Below, in pieces: positions 8,321 through 18,345 of a stretch of DNA of 64,000 nucleotides (position 1 is its first letter; the number at the start of each line of letters is the position of its first letter). A program made the translations under genes and the position numbers. The notes beneath the pieces are model-generated. The model did not search any database. It was given only the letters and a program-made list of their open reading frames with translations, and was not told where the DNA came from. Origin of the DNA: Exiguobacterium sp. Leaf196 (lineage in GTDB: Bacteria; Bacillota; Bacilli; Exiguobacteriales; Exiguobacteriaceae); assembly GCF_001423965.1 (NCBI RefSeq), contig NZ_LMPV01000007.1, forward strand, positions 62,001 through 126,000, read 5' to 3'.

Positions 8321-9238
8321 TTATTGTTTGATCAATTCGAGATCGACTGGGATGTTTTTCTCGACTTTGTCGCCTTTTAAGTGCTTGATGGCTGTCTCGA
8401 CACCCATCTTCCCGATTTCAGTCGGTTTTTGAGCGATCGTTCCTGCCATTTTTCCGTCTTTGACGGCTTTGACGGCATCATCTGTTGCATCGAAGCCGAT
8501 GACTTTAACATCGTTGAGACCCGCTGCTTTTAATGCTTCAACCGCACCGAGTGCCATTTCATCATTGTGCGCGAAGACGGCTTTGATGTCTTTGTTGTTT
8601 TGGAGGATGTTCTCCATGACCGACAAGCCTTTTGCCCGGTCGAAGTTTGCTGCTTGTTTTGCGACGACGTCAAGTTTACCGTCGACTGCTTCATGGAACC
8701 CTTTACCACGGTCGCGTGTTGCGGATGCTCCTGGAATTCCTTCGAGCTCCACGACTTTTGCTTTATCGCCGACGAGTTCGATCATGAACTCACCTGCTTG
8801 TTTCCCACCCGCGACGTTATCGGACGCGATGTGTGCGACGACGTCGCCTGCTTCTGCGTTCCGGTCAACTGTGATGACTGGGATGTTTGCATCGTTCGCT
8901 GTTTGGACGGCTGCACCGACTGCTGCTGAATCCGTTGGGTTGATCAAAATGAGATCGACTTTCTTTTGAACCATGTCTTCGATGTCGCTTGCTTGTTTTG
9001 CTGCATCATCTTGTGCATCGGCGACTTGAAGTGTTGCGCCTTGTGCTTTTGCTTCTTGTTCTGCCCCTTCTTTTAACGAGACGAAGAATGGGTTGTTGAG
9101 GGTTGAAATTGAAAGACCAATCTTGAAGTCCTTCGTCTTCTTCTTCGTTTCACCGTTGCTGCTGCCCGGCTGTTCCGTCGAACAGGCTGCTGCGAAGACC
9201 ATTAATGCCATCATGACGACTGCAAGTAGTTTTTTCAT
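8321..9238 (-). CDS. rbsB: Ribose ABC transporter, substrate-binding lipoprotein
   Basis: A 305-residue periplasmic-binding-protein-like lipoprotein. The signal peptide ends in a lipobox (FAAAC, Cys at about 19), so it would be anchored outside the membrane by Lgt (lgt is at 34089). A Ser/Lys-rich linker leads to a type I sugar-binding fold starting KIGLSISTLNNPFF, with DRNAEAGDVVAHIASDN and VFAHNDEMALGA typical of RbsB. It is the last gene of the rbs operon, followed by a terminator. Confidence 0.95.
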   Translation of the reverse strand: MKKLLAVVMMALMVFAAACSTEQPGSSNGETKKKTKDFKIGLSISTLNNPFFVSLKEGAEQEAKAQGATLQVADAQDDAAKQASDIEDMVQKKVDLILINPTDSAAVGAAVQTANDANIPVITVDRNAEAGDVVAHIASDNVAGGKQAGEFMIELVGDKAKVVELEGIPGASATRDRGKGFHEAVDGKLDVVAKQAANFDRAKGLSVMENILQNNKDIKAVFAHNDEMALGAVEALKAAGLNDVKVIGFDATDDAVKAVKDGKMAGTIAQKPTEIGKMGVETAIKHLKGDKVEKNIPVDLELIKQ

Positions 9239-9265
9239 CGGTAAATCCTCCTTTTAGAATGTGGG

Positions 9266-10234
9266 TTATGCTGCTTGTTTCCGGTCCGCGAGTACCGCGA
9301 ACAAAATGACTAAACCTTTGACGACGAGTTGGAAGAACGAGGAGACACCAAGCAAGTTGAGTCCATTGTTCAGTGTTCCGATGATCAAGGCACCAATCAA
9401 GGTACCGACAATCCAGCCACGACCACCTGACAGGCTCGTCCCACCGAGGACGACCGCTGCGATGGCGTCGAGTTCGTACGATGTCCCCGCCGTCGGCTGT
9501 GCCGAGTTCAGACGGGACGTCAGGATGATACCGGCAAGTGCTGCCATCAAGCCTGAGAGTGAGTAGATCATGATTTTGACTTTATTGACTTGGATCCCCA
9601 TCAACTTCGCTGCTTCTTCGTTACCACCGATCGCATACGTATAACGACCGAACGTCGTCTTCTTCAAGATGAAGTAGAGGACCGCGAAGGCGATCAACAT
9701 CGTCAGAACCGGTACTGGGAAGATCCAGAAGTAACCGCGTCCGAACAATTCGAACCAGCCACCTTGGCTCAGACCAGTGATCGGTTTCCCGTCCGTATAG
9801 ACGAGCGTCAAGCCCCGGAAGATCGTCATCGTCGCAAGTGTCGCGATGAACGGTGCGACTTTTCCGAGTGAAATGACCATCCCGTTCAAGGCACCCATGA
9901 CAGCGCCGACGATCAATCCAGCCAGAACAGCAATCAACGCTGACGTTCCATCCGTCATCAGACCGGCGACGAAGGCGGACGAGAGGGCGAGAATCGAGCC
10001 GACCGATAAATCAATCCCACCCGTCAGAATGACGAACGTCATCCCGAAGGCAATCAAGGCATTGATCGAGACTTGCCGTAAGATGTTAAATAAATTATTC
10101 AGTGTTAAAAAGTCCGGTTCCATGATTGAGACGACGAGGACGATCGCAAACAATCCTGCGAGTGGTCCAAGCTTTTGTCCGATCCCAAGACGTCTCGGTT
10201 TTGCTTCCGTTACCTTGCCTTGCATCAATTCCAT
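9266..10234 (-). CDS. rbsC: Ribose ABC transporter permease
   Basis: A 322-residue multi-spanning membrane protein of the BPD_transp_2 family. Hydrophobic segments alternate throughout, and LTGGIDLSVGSILALSSAF is the usual signature region. The start ATG at 10232-10234 follows AGGAGG by about eight bases and lies one base after the rbsA stop; a TTG start seven codons upstream would overlap rbsA and has no ribosome site. It forms the pore of the importer with RbsA and RbsB. Confidence 0.95.
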   Translation of the reverse strand: MELMQGKVTEAKPRRLGIGQKLGPLAGLFAIVLVVSIMEPDFLTLNNLFNILRQVSINALIAFGMTFVILTGGIDLSVGSILALSSAFVAGLMTDGTSALIAVLAGLIVGAVMGALNGMVISLGKVAPFIATLATMTIFRGLTLVYTDGKPITGLSQGGWFELFGRGYFWIFPVPVLTMLIAFAVLYFILKKTTFGRYTYAIGGNEEAAKLMGIQVNKVKIMIYSLSGLMAALAGIILTSRLNSAQPTAGTSYELDAIAAVVLGGTSLSGGRGWIVGTLIGALIIGTLNNGLNLLGVSSFFQLVVKGLVILFAVLADRKQAA

Positions 10235-10235
10235 A

Positions 10236-11714
10236 TCATTGTCCTCCTGTCGCAAGTGTCATGATGCTTTCTTGCGTCGCTTCCTGTCGTGTCAACATGC
10301 CGCTCATCTTGCCTTCACGCATGACGTAGACCCGGTCGCTCATCCCGAGAATCTCCGGGAGGTCCGAGCTGACCATGATGATCGCGACACCCGCCGCAGC
10401 GAGTTCGTTCATGATGAGGTAAATCTCTTTCTTCGCCCCGACGTCGACACCACGTGTCGGTTCGTCGAGGATCAAGACTTTCGGTTGTGTCCCGAGCCAC
10501 TTCGCGAGGACGACCTTCTGTTGGTTCCCACCGGACAGTGACTTCGCCGGCTGGTCCATCGAGCTGTGCCGGACCGAAAGTGATTTCAAATATCCTTCTG
10601 CGAAATCACGTTCTGCCTGATCCTTGATGACACCGGATCTTGATAACGAACGAATCGTCGGCAGTGAGATGTTCTCACGCAGTGAAAAGTCGAGGAACAA
10701 GCCTTCGCCTTTGCGGTCCTCGGTCAAAAAGCCGATCCCCTGGCGAATCGCGTCGTACGGTGTCTTGATTTTTAGCGACTGTCCGTTCAGTTCGATCGTC
10801 CCTTCTTTCAGGCGATCAACCCCGAACAGTCCACGCATGACTTCTGTCCGCCCCGCACCCATCAAACCAGAGAAGCCGATGATTTCGCCCGCATTGACGG
10901 AGAACGAGACATCGTCGAACCGTTTCCCGCTCGCCTGTTTGACTTCAAGAACAGTTGCACCGATCGACACATCACGATCCGGATACCGTTCGCCCATCTC
11001 ACGACCGACCATTTCTCGGACGATCTGTTCGAACGATGTCTCGGGAATCGCGTGCGTCGAGACGGAAATCCCGTCTCGTAAGACGGTGATTCGGTCGCAA
11101 AGCTCGAAGATTTCCTCCATCCGGTGTGAGATATAGACGATCGAGACACCTTGGTTGCGTAATGCCGTCGCGACGCTGAACAAGGCACGAATTTCCCGCT
11201 CTGTCAGTGCCGCTGTCGGTTCATCCATGATGATGACCTTCGCGTCCGTCATCAGAGCTTTTGCGATCTCAATCATCTGTTGCTGACCGACCGATAACGT
11301 CCGAGCAAGTTGATCGACGTCCATGAAGACGTTCAATTCCGCGAGTTCACGTTCTGCCTGCCGCTTCATCTCCCCTTGCTTGAGAATCCCAAAGCGTGAC
11401 TTCAACTCCCGTCCGAGAAACAAGTTCTCCGTCACCGTCAAATCCGGGAGGATGTTTAGTTCCTGATGGATGAAGGCAATCCCCGCCTCTTCGGCAAGCT
11501 TCGGATTCTTATACTCGACGTCCTGTCCATCGACGCGGATCGTGCCTGCGTCCGCTTTATGAACACCGGTCAAAATCTTCATCAGCGTCGATTTCCCGGC
11601 ACCGTTCTCTCCCATCAAGGCGTGGATCTCACCCGCAGCGAGTTCGAAGTCGACCCCTTTGAGGACAGGGACGGGACCGAATGCTTTTTTGATACCTGTC
11701 ATCTCGATACGCAT
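10236..11714 (-). CDS. rbsA: Ribose ABC transporter ATPase (two nucleotide-binding domains)
   Basis: A 492-residue fused ATPase. The first domain has Walker [10 protein letters not shown] (about 35-43), signature [12 protein letters not shown] and Walker [12 protein letters not shown]. The second has a degenerate P-loop GLMGAGRTE, signature [12 protein letters not shown] and Walker [13 protein letters not shown] degenerate P-loop in the second half is normal for RbsA. A strong AAGGGGG site precedes the ATG. Confidence 0.96.
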   Translation of the reverse strand: MRIEMTGIKKAFGPVPVLKGVDFELAAGEIHALMGENGAGKSTLMKILTGVHKADAGTIRVDGQDVEYKNPKLAEEAGIAFIHQELNILPDLTVTENLFLGRELKSRFGILKQGEMKRQAERELAELNVFMDVDQLARTLSVGQQQMIEIAKALMTDAKVIIMDEPTAALTEREIRALFSVATALRNQGVSIVYISHRMEEIFELCDRITVLRDGISVSTHAIPETSFEQIVREMVGREMGERYPDRDVSIGATVLEVKQASGKRFDDVSFSVNAGEIIGFSGLMGAGRTEVMRGLFGVDRLKEGTIELNGQSLKIKTPYDAIRQGIGFLTEDRKGEGLFLDFSLRENISLPTIRSLSRSGVIKDQAERDFAEGYLKSLSVRHSSMDQPAKSLSGGNQQKVVLAKWLGTQPKVLILDEPTRGVDVGAKKEIYLIMNELAAAGVAIIMVSSDLPEILGMSDRVYVMREGKMSGMLTRQEATQESIMTLATGGQ

Positions 11715-11726
11715 CGCATGACCCCC

Positions 11727-12116
11727 TTAAAAGATTACGCCGGAATGGAAGATGACATTTGCGTATGGTGTCGCTTCTCCGGTCCGGATGATGACCTTCG
11801 CCTGCTGCGTCTGTTTCTTGAACTCTTCATGCGAGACGAACGTCGTCTCGATCTGCATGGCTTCGAGTTGCTCGAGGACGTTTGGATTCGCTTCTTTGAT
11901 CTCCGTTGCCAGAGTCAGCTGTTCGATCGCCATGTCACCGGCGACGACACGGACGACGTCGAGAAATGATGGTGTGCCGAGTTCCAGTGCTAAATCGATT
12001 CGGACGACCCCGTCTGGAATCGGTAAGCCGCAATCAGCGATGACGATCGTATCGGTATGACCAAGATCGGTCAGGACCTTACTGATATGACTGTTTAAGA
12101 TACCGTGTTTCTTCAT
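11727..12116 (-). CDS. rbsD: D-ribose pyranase
   Basis: A 129-residue protein that interconverts the beta-pyranose and furanose forms of ribose so RbsK can use it. It starts [15 protein letters not shown] with the conserved [16 protein letters not shown] segment. The ATG at 12114-12116 overlaps the rbsK stop codon (ATGA), giving translational coupling; a longer upstream extension lies inside rbsK. The C-terminal segment [17 protein letters not shown] is typical. Confidence 0.95.
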   Translation of the reverse strand: MKKHGILNSHISKVLTDLGHTDTIVIADCGLPIPDGVVRIDLALELGTPSFLDVVRVVAGDMAIEQLTLATEIKEANPNVLEQLEAMQIETTFVSHEEFKKQTQQAKVIIRTGEATPYANVIFHSGVIF

Positions 12117-12991
12117 GCGTCTCCCTCCATCTGATCCCGTGTTGGCATGCCGCCTTGTGCGCCGAGTGCGCGGATGGATAAGCCGGCTGCTCGGTTCGCG
12201 AAACAAATTGCCTCGACGAGCGGTTGTCCTTCCGTTAACGCGACGGCTAAGGCGCCATTGAACGTATCCCCTGCTCCCGTTGTATCGACGACAGTCGTCT
12301 CGATCGCAGGAATCGTCACGATCGACTCTCCGTCATAGAAGCGTGCCCCGCGACTGCCTTCGGTTACGATCAGTTTATTCGGGTATTCCATCAGCCAATG
12401 TTCGATCGGCTGGTCTTGTCCGAAGATCAAGCCACATTCATGTTCGTTTGGCGTTAAGTACGTCACGTGTTCAATCAATTCCGGACTGAGTGACATCGCG
12501 GGTGCTGGATTCAATACGACTGGAATGCCGGCTGCATGTGCTTCGCGAGCCACGGTCTCGACCGTTTCGATTGGAATCTCGAGCTGGAGTAAGATGATTT
12601 CACTGTCTGCGAGAATCGGTGCGAGTGCGTTATCTGCAAACTTCACATGTTGATTGGCAGACTGAACGACGACGATCGAGTTGTCGCCTTCAGCAAGCGT
12701 GATATGTGCCGTTCCCGTACGTTCGCCTTCAATCGTTTGCAAGTGCGTCGTCTGCACCCCTTGCGTCTTGAAGTTTTCGCGGATGGCTTCACCGTTCGCA
12801 TCACTGCCGACGCAACCGATCATTTCGACGGTACTGCCGAGACGCGCGACTGCCACCGCTTGGTTTGCACCTTTTCCACCCGGTACGGTATGAAAGGCAT
12901 CCCCGATGACCGTTTCGCCTGCGCCTGGGCGGCGTTTACTTTCAACGACGAGATCCATCGAGATACTGCCGATGACACTGATTTGTTTCAT
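12113..12991 (-). CDS. rbsK: Ribokinase
   Basis: A 292-residue PfkB-family sugar kinase that phosphorylates ribose to ribose-5-phosphate. PfkB signature 1 is [16 protein letters not shown] (about 37-52). Signature 2 is [17 protein letters not shown] (about 236-252), including the catalytic Asp. Start and stop codons overlap those of rbsR and rbsD (both ATGA), so the three are translationally coupled. Confidence 0.96.
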   Translation of the reverse strand: MKQISVIGSISMDLVVESKRRPGAGETVIGDAFHTVPGGKGANQAVAVARLGSTVEMIGCVGSDANGEAIRENFKTQGVQTTHLQTIEGERTGTAHITLAEGDNSIVVVQSANQHVKFADNALAPILADSEIILLQLEIPIETVETVAREAHAAGIPVVLNPAPAMSLSPELIEHVTYLTPNEHECGLIFGQDQPIEHWLMEYPNKLIVTEGSRGARFYDGESIVTIPAIETTVVDTTGAGDTFNGALAVALTEGQPLVEAICFANRAAGLSIRALGAQGGMPTRDQMEGDA

Positions 12992-13968
12992 GCTTCCTCA
13001 TCCTTCCGTTTCGTCGTTTCCCGTTCGATGATCTCAACCGTCAACTCATGATGGACGGCGGCAATTGGTGTGCCTTCAATCCGCTGAATCAGGAGTTTCG
13101 CGGCTAGTTCCCCCATTTGATAGATCGGCTGCGCAATCGTTGTCAACGGTGGTGAAATCATTTGTCCGAGTTCGATCCCGTCATAGCCGATCACTTGTAG
13201 CTCGTCTGGAATCGTGATCCCGCGTTCCGCAGCGACCTGCACCGTTGCTGCGGCGATGACATCACTCGCAGCAAAGATCCCGTTGCAATGATAGTGATCA
13301 AAGAGATAGTTCGCAGCATCAAGCGCCCCATGAAAATGGAACGGTGACTCGATGCTTGCAACGAGATGGGTTCCGGCGATTTCCTCGAAACCATCTCGCC
13401 GTTTCTTGATCGTCGGGAGTTTCGATGGACCACTGATAACTGCTAGTTCAGTTGCACCCGCTTCAAGTAAAAGCGAAGCTGCTTTCTTCCCGCCTTCGTA
13501 TCCGTTTGACGTCACCGTCGGAATCGCCCCTTGTAACACACGGTCTAATGCTACGACCGGCACTTCGAGTTCTTCATAATTTGGATTGTTCGAGTAGTTC
13601 GTCGTGATGATCAATCCGTCGACATGCATTGCCTCGAGTGACTTGATATATTCGCGTTCTTTCTGAAACTGTTCGTCTGTGTTACACAAAATGACCTGAA
13701 AACCATGTTGATGTGCCATATCTTCCACAGCCCGTGCGAGTTGTGGGAAGAACGGGTTCGTGATGTCTGGAACTATCAATCCGATCAGTCCGGACCGTTT
13801 TTGGAACAACGATCGCGCGACCCGGTTCGGTCGATAATCCAATTGTTTGATTGCCTGAAGCACCGCCTTACGCGATTTCTCACTGACATAACCCTTTTCG
13901 TTCATGACGCGTGAGACCGTCGCGACAGAGACATGTGCCGCTTTCGCTACTTCCCGGATGGTCGACAT
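12988..13968 (-). CDS. rbsR: LacI-family repressor of the ribose operon
   Basis: A 326-residue regulator. The N-terminal LacI helix-turn-helix is TIREVAKAAHVSVATVSRVM with a YRPNRVARSL hinge, followed by a periplasmic-binding-like sugar domain. The ATG at 13966-13968 has GAGGTG upstream; the 23-codon extension overlaps the promoter region and is rejected. It heads the operon it should control, with an operator in its own promoter. Confidence 0.92.
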   Translation of the reverse strand: MSTIREVAKAAHVSVATVSRVMNEKGYVSEKSRKAVLQAIKQLDYRPNRVARSLFQKRSGLIGLIVPDITNPFFPQLARAVEDMAHQHGFQVILCNTDEQFQKEREYIKSLEAMHVDGLIITTNYSNNPNYEELEVPVVALDRVLQGAIPTVTSNGYEGGKKAASLLLEAGATELAVISGPSKLPTIKKRRDGFEEIAGTHLVASIESPFHFHGALDAANYLFDHYHCNGIFAASDVIAAATVQVAAERGITIPDELQVIGYDGIELGQMISPPLTTIAQPIYQMGELAAKLLIQRIEGTPIAAVHHELTVEIIERETTKRKDEEA

Positions 13969-13988
13969 GTTTCGCCACCTCTTTCTTT

Positions 13989-14002
13989 TGATAACGCTTA
14001 CA
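13989..14002 (-). promoter_or_regulatory. cre site (CcpA) downstream of the rbs promoter
   Basis: TGTAAGCGTTATCA on the minus strand matches the cre consensus TGWAANCGNTNWCA at every fixed position. It lies at about the expected transcription start, so bound CcpA would block elongation or initiation. Confidence 0.75.
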
Positions 14003-14008
14003 AGAATC

Positions 14009-14037
14009 ATCATATTGTGTAACCGGTTACACATCAA
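14009..14037 (-). promoter_or_regulatory. Promoter of the rbs operon
   Basis: On the minus strand TTGATG (14032-14037), 17-base spacer, TATGAT (14009-14014). The spacer is almost entirely filled by the operator palindrome. Confidence 0.75.
14016..14033. promoter_or_regulatory. RbsR operator, also a cre match
   Basis: TGTGTAACCGGTTACACA is a perfect 18-base palindrome, the symmetrical form expected for a LacI-family dimer. Its core also fits the cre consensus. Position between -35 and -10 implies repression by excluding RNA polymerase. RbsR is the likelier ligand because of the perfect symmetry; CcpA could share it. Confidence 0.75.
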
Positions 14038-14090
14038 TCTTTTTTATCTAAAATATATTTTATTTTTTTCGAGCTCTTGAATTGAACCAT

Positions 14091-14120
14091 AAAAAAGAAG
14101 CCTGACACCGCATCAGACTT
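14091..14120 (-). terminator. Terminator of the 14167 gene
   Basis: Minus-strand stem AAGTCTGA/TCAGGCTT (8 bp with a G-U pair), 7-base loop, then CTTTTTT. Confidence 0.7.
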
Positions 14121-14166
14121 AAGATCATACCATATTAACGTTCACTCAAATGCTCTGGATCATGCC

Positions 14167-14406
14167 TTAAATAAAGACGATTAGCGAGAGCCCAATCAGA
14201 ATATTAATGAATCCCAACCAATCCGTCGCTTTTGTATATAACGATGGCTTATCTTTTTTGACACTATCGTTAAGGAACATCAGTGTCACGGCAATAATGG
14301 TTGTTACGCCAAGTGGAGCGTTTAGAAAACTATCGGAATACGTAAATAAGTTATTCGTAATGTAGGCACTGTTTAAGACGGACAAACCAAATAATACTTT
14401 CTGCAT
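14167..14406 (-). CDS. Small membrane protein of unknown function (79 aa)
   Basis: Not recognised. The protein starts MQKVLFGLSVLNSAYITNN and has three hydrophobic stretches: an N-terminal one, one near 30-45 (VTTIIAVTLMFL) and a C-terminal one (WLGFINILIGLSLIVFI). There is a short basic loop (KKDKPS) between the last two. The ATG at 14404-14406 has TAGGAG about nine bases upstream, better placed than the first ATG of the open frame. It has its own terminator, so it is probably a single-gene unit. Confidence 0.6.
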   Translation of the reverse strand: MQKVLFGLSVLNSAYITNNLFTYSDSFLNAPLGVTTIIAVTLMFLNDSVKKDKPSLYTKATDWLGFINILIGLSLIVFI

Positions 14407-14542
14407 GCAAGTCACTCCTATAATCACCAGGATCTTACGAAACCGACTAAGATTTGATTTCGTTCTTTCTCCATTATAGAATATTCTTCCAGAAATCCTT
14501 CCTTACATTATCGAAAGAAAGCATTTTGATGCGGACGCAAAT

Positions 14543-14577
14543 AAACCATGAGGCAGTGTTACATCACCTCACGGTTT
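14543..14577 (-). terminator. Terminator of the 14603 gene
   Basis: Minus-strand 11-bp stem AAACCGTGAGG/CCTCATGGTTT with one G-U pair and a 13-base loop. The T-run is short, so it is a moderately good terminator. Confidence 0.55.
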
Positions 14578-14602
14578 AAGATTTATCAGCTTAGGACGGA
14601 AA

Positions 14603-14956
14603 TCAATGAACATCTCTACTTCGCTTCTTTTTACTTTTCTTCTCTGTATACAGGCGACGGATCAAAGCAACAACGAATGCAACGATTGCCAGCGGCTCGA
14701 ACAAATAAATCAACAGGAACGTGACATCAATGACGGCATCCTCCGGATTATAACGGATGATATAGAGCGCACCGGGTAAGATGGCAATCAGTCCACCAAT
14801 TCCGAGTGCCGTTCCCAAAATCAAACTCTGACGTGAAAATCGGCTCGTGATTTGATACAAACCGATGAATAGTATGAGTTCCGTAAAATAGATGAGGCGC
14901 AACGGGATGTCACCAATCGACGTATCAAGCCCTAAAATCAAAAACCGAAATAGCAT
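14603..14956 (-). CDS. Membrane protein of unknown function (117 aa)
   Basis: Not recognised. About three hydrophobic segments: LIYFTELILFIGLYQI (about 21-36), a Gly-rich one around 47-66 and FLLIYLFEPLAIVAFVVALI (about 80-99). A strongly basic tail (EKKSKKKRSRDVH) indicates a cytoplasmic C-terminus. AGGGGG lies about seven bases before the ATG. It is a single gene followed by its own terminator. Confidence 0.6.
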   Translation of the reverse strand: MLFRFLILGLDTSIGDIPLRLIYFTELILFIGLYQITSRFSRQSLILGTALGIGGLIAILPGALYIIRYNPEDAVIDVTFLLIYLFEPLAIVAFVVALIRRLYTEKKSKKKRSRDVH

Positions 14957-15091
14957 GTCGATTCCCCCTTCCCTCTAGTTCTACCCCGAACAGCGTCCTC
15001 GTAATGCTGGATTTCCAGTTTCCCTGCATATCCTCGCTTCAATTAGGGAATAGCTAGAGAGTTACAGTCACATACAGAGAGTTGGGATCGG

Positions 15092-15412
15092 ATGAAAGAA
15101 GAACACTCGATGAAGGTCGTCAGTTGTTTGAATGATTATTTCGAACGTCATCAGCAACCCCTTCAGGTCGATCTCTTACGAGGTCTACCACCGATCGTGC
15201 TATTGTTGCGCGATGACGCGAAACGTGCCTTTCCAAAAGAAGCGAATTTGCACGATGAACTGTTACAAGACATCAAACGTTTGATTCAGGAATGTTTGGA
15301 TCCCGATACGTTACGCGAATTAGGAATCGATGTCGATCTCCCGGACTTTTTCGTGACCCGTGCACCGCTTCATTCTGCCCATCATTATCTCGTTACATTC
15401 ATTGAAGACTGA
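15092..15412 (+). CDS. Hypothetical protein (106 aa)
   Basis: Not recognised. A soluble, acidic, His-containing protein starting MKEEHSMKVVSCLNDYFERH, with the segment GLPPIVLLLRDDAKRAF in the middle. No signal peptide or membrane segment. The ribosome site before the ATG at 15092 is weak (GTTGGGATCGG); Met7 is an alternative start. A long hairpin with a T-run directly after the stop codon supports it as a real transcribed unit, and it is the only plus-strand gene in this part of the window. Confidence 0.5.
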   Translation: MKEEHSMKVVSCLNDYFERHQQPLQVDLLRGLPPIVLLLRDDAKRAFPKEANLHDELLQDIKRLIQECLDPDTLRELGIDVDLPDFFVTRAPLHSAHHYLVTFIED

Positions 15413-15421
15413 CTTTATGTT

Positions 15422-15479
15422 AAAAGCAGCTATTTCTTCTTTCACGAAAAACACGTGAATCAAGAGATAACTGCTTTTT
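15422..15479 (+). terminator. Terminator of the 15092 gene
   Basis: A long interrupted stem: AAAAGCAG/CTGCTTTT outside, TTCACG/CGTGAA inside, ending in TTTTT on the plus strand, nine bases after the stop codon. Confidence 0.7.
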
Positions 15480-15489
15480 CATGGACAAC

Positions 15490-15520
15490 AAAAAACCGAT
15501 AGCGCCAATGCACTACCGGT
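15490..15520 (-). terminator. Terminator of the desaturase operon
   Basis: Minus-strand stem ACCGGTAG/CTATCGGT (one G-U pair) followed by TTTTTTG, about 30 bases beyond the stop at 15552. Confidence 0.7.
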
Positions 15521-15551
15521 TAGACTTCACTTCACAGATAGAAAAGGTAAC

Positions 15552-15800
15552 TTAATTCTCAGCCTCGAGAATCGCTTCGATTTCAGCTTCTACTTCTTTG
15601 TTGACCATTTGTGAACGTTTTTTGCGTAACTCGAGATCCATTTCCTGATCGATGAACTGGTTCGTATGCTTGTCGAAGCAATCAAAACAGATCGGATAAA
15701 AGTCTTTTGCTTCTTTGTTCAATGAATTGAATTCCCATGTATCGAGTTCCAAGTAACTGACTTGGTTGTTCGTTTCAGTTCCACAGATTTCACACTTCAT
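15552..15800 (-). CDS. Small cysteine-rich protein coupled to the desaturase (82 aa)
   Basis: Not recognised by name. It has MKCEICGTET near the start and CFDCF near residue 40, so two CxxC pairs that could bind zinc or iron, followed by an acidic and basic helical tail ending EVEAEIEAILEAEN. Start is the ATG at 15798-15800, with AGGAGG nine bases upstream inside the end of the desaturase gene; a TTG two codons earlier is less likely. The two genes are separated by only two bases. A metal-binding or redox partner for the di-iron desaturase is an inference from linkage only. Confidence 0.7.
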   Translation of the reverse strand: MKCEICGTETNNQVSYLELDTWEFNSLNKEAKDFYPICFDCFDKHTNQFIDQEMDLELRKKRSQMVNKEVEAEIEAILEAEN

Positions 15801-15802
15801 GT

Positions 15803-16726
15803 TCAATTGCCTCCTGAGACGTCGATTTTCGCTTTTTCGAGTTGACGTTCTTGACGTTCCTTGATGCGTTTCAAACGTCCATGATACTTCATGATGTTCG
15901 CTTGTGATTGTTTCGCTTCTTCGCTTGTCGGCTCCAAATCAGCGATTCCCCAGTATTTGACGACGACATCTAATACCTGGTCGAAGTATTGGAGGGGGCC
16001 ATAGTTCGTATCAACGGCAATCGTCTTCATGCGTTCTGTAAAGTCCGGCATGACAGCACCTGGCATTGAGAAGTTGATGATGACATCTTCGAAGAAGACG
16101 ATGAAGTTCGGGTCGAGCTCTAAGTGTGCTTTGACCGTGTCACGATAGAACGCATAATGGAGCGCTTCGTCTTTCGCTAGACGACGGAGTAGCGTTGCTA
16201 AGTCCTTGTCATGCGCCCCTGCGATCTTCGCTACGTTATTGTAAAAGACGAGTGTCGCTAATTCTTGCAGTGATGTATACGCCATCGTCGCTAGTGGGTT
16301 CGTGAAGTCTGGGAACCAGCCGTTCTCAACGACGCGTCTTCTTAATTGATGAAGTCGCGTTGGATTGACGTTTCGTGTGACGAGTAAATACGTTTCGAGT
16401 AAGTTCGAGTGCTGATCTTCTTCTGCTGTCCACGTCCGGACGAAATCATTGATGACTTCCATTGAGTTCTTGAACGTGTAGTCTAAATGCGACGTGTACC
16501 ACGGTAAGTTGACCTCTGTCAGTAATGCCGTCTCAATCGCTACGATGACGCCTTCTGGAAGCGTGACTTGGCTTTCGTCCCAAGGAACGCGTTTGAACGA
16601 CATCGCCTTATCCCACGGAATAAACTCGTGGTAGCTCCAGTCAATATTGGCTGAACGCTCCTTGTGTAGTCGGTATAACTCTTGAATGCGTGGTTCTAAA
16701 CGGATATCTAAATCTGAATTTAACAT
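15803..16726 (-). CDS. Soluble acyl-ACP desaturase (di-iron, ferritin-like)
   Basis: A 307-residue protein of the fatty-acid desaturase type 2 family, which inserts a double bond into acyl-ACP using O2, ferredoxin and a di-iron centre. Iron ligands are visible: Glu in AIETALLTE, the motif TAEEDQHSNLLETY (EExxH), Glu in SLQELATLVFY, and KDEALHYAFY (DExxH). No membrane segments. Such soluble desaturases are common in plants and Actinobacteria but unusual in Bacillus-type bacteria, which use membrane Des. It heads a two-gene operon with the Cys-rich protein and would adjust membrane fluidity. Start ATG has AAGGGGACAGGG upstream. Confidence 0.88.
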   Translation of the reverse strand: MLNSDLDIRLEPRIQELYRLHKERSANIDWSYHEFIPWDKAMSFKRVPWDESQVTLPEGVIVAIETALLTEVNLPWYTSHLDYTFKNSMEVINDFVRTWTAEEDQHSNLLETYLLVTRNVNPTRLHQLRRRVVENGWFPDFTNPLATMAYTSLQELATLVFYNNVAKIAGAHDKDLATLLRRLAKDEALHYAFYRDTVKAHLELDPNFIVFFEDVIINFSMPGAVMPDFTERMKTIAVDTNYGPLQYFDQVLDVVVKYWGIADLEPTSEEAKQSQANIMKYHGRLKRIKERQERQLEKAKIDVSGGN

Positions 16727-16915
16727 GATCCCTGTCCCCTTTAGACGTATTTTTCATCTGCATCGAGCAAGATGTAATTAATCCCTATAACTATTTAATT
16801 TGCACTTATTTATGAGTATAACATTTTAGTCATCTACTCAGATGAATCAATTTTTTGACAGTTCATCATAGTTTTGATGACAAAAGCGATTTTCATGTTT
16901 GACATTGCTTGATAT

Positions 16916-16962
16916 AAAAAACTCCTATCCGTGTGTACGTATCACACGAATAGGAGGTTTTG
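16916..16962 (-). terminator. Terminator of the glycolytic operon (after eno)
   Basis: A long stem on the minus strand (CTCCTATTCGTGTG with CACACGGATAGGAG, one mismatch) ending in TTTTTT, about 30 bases after eno. Confidence 0.85.
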
Positions 16963-16993
16963 CTTATAGCTTATTCAAACGATCAACCTGAAA

Positions 16994-18286
<1,293 letters not shown>

Positions 18287-18345
18287 TTAAATTCGCTCCT
18301 TTTGTGTGTAAGAAATATGTGGTGTAACTACTTCGATCGACGGGA

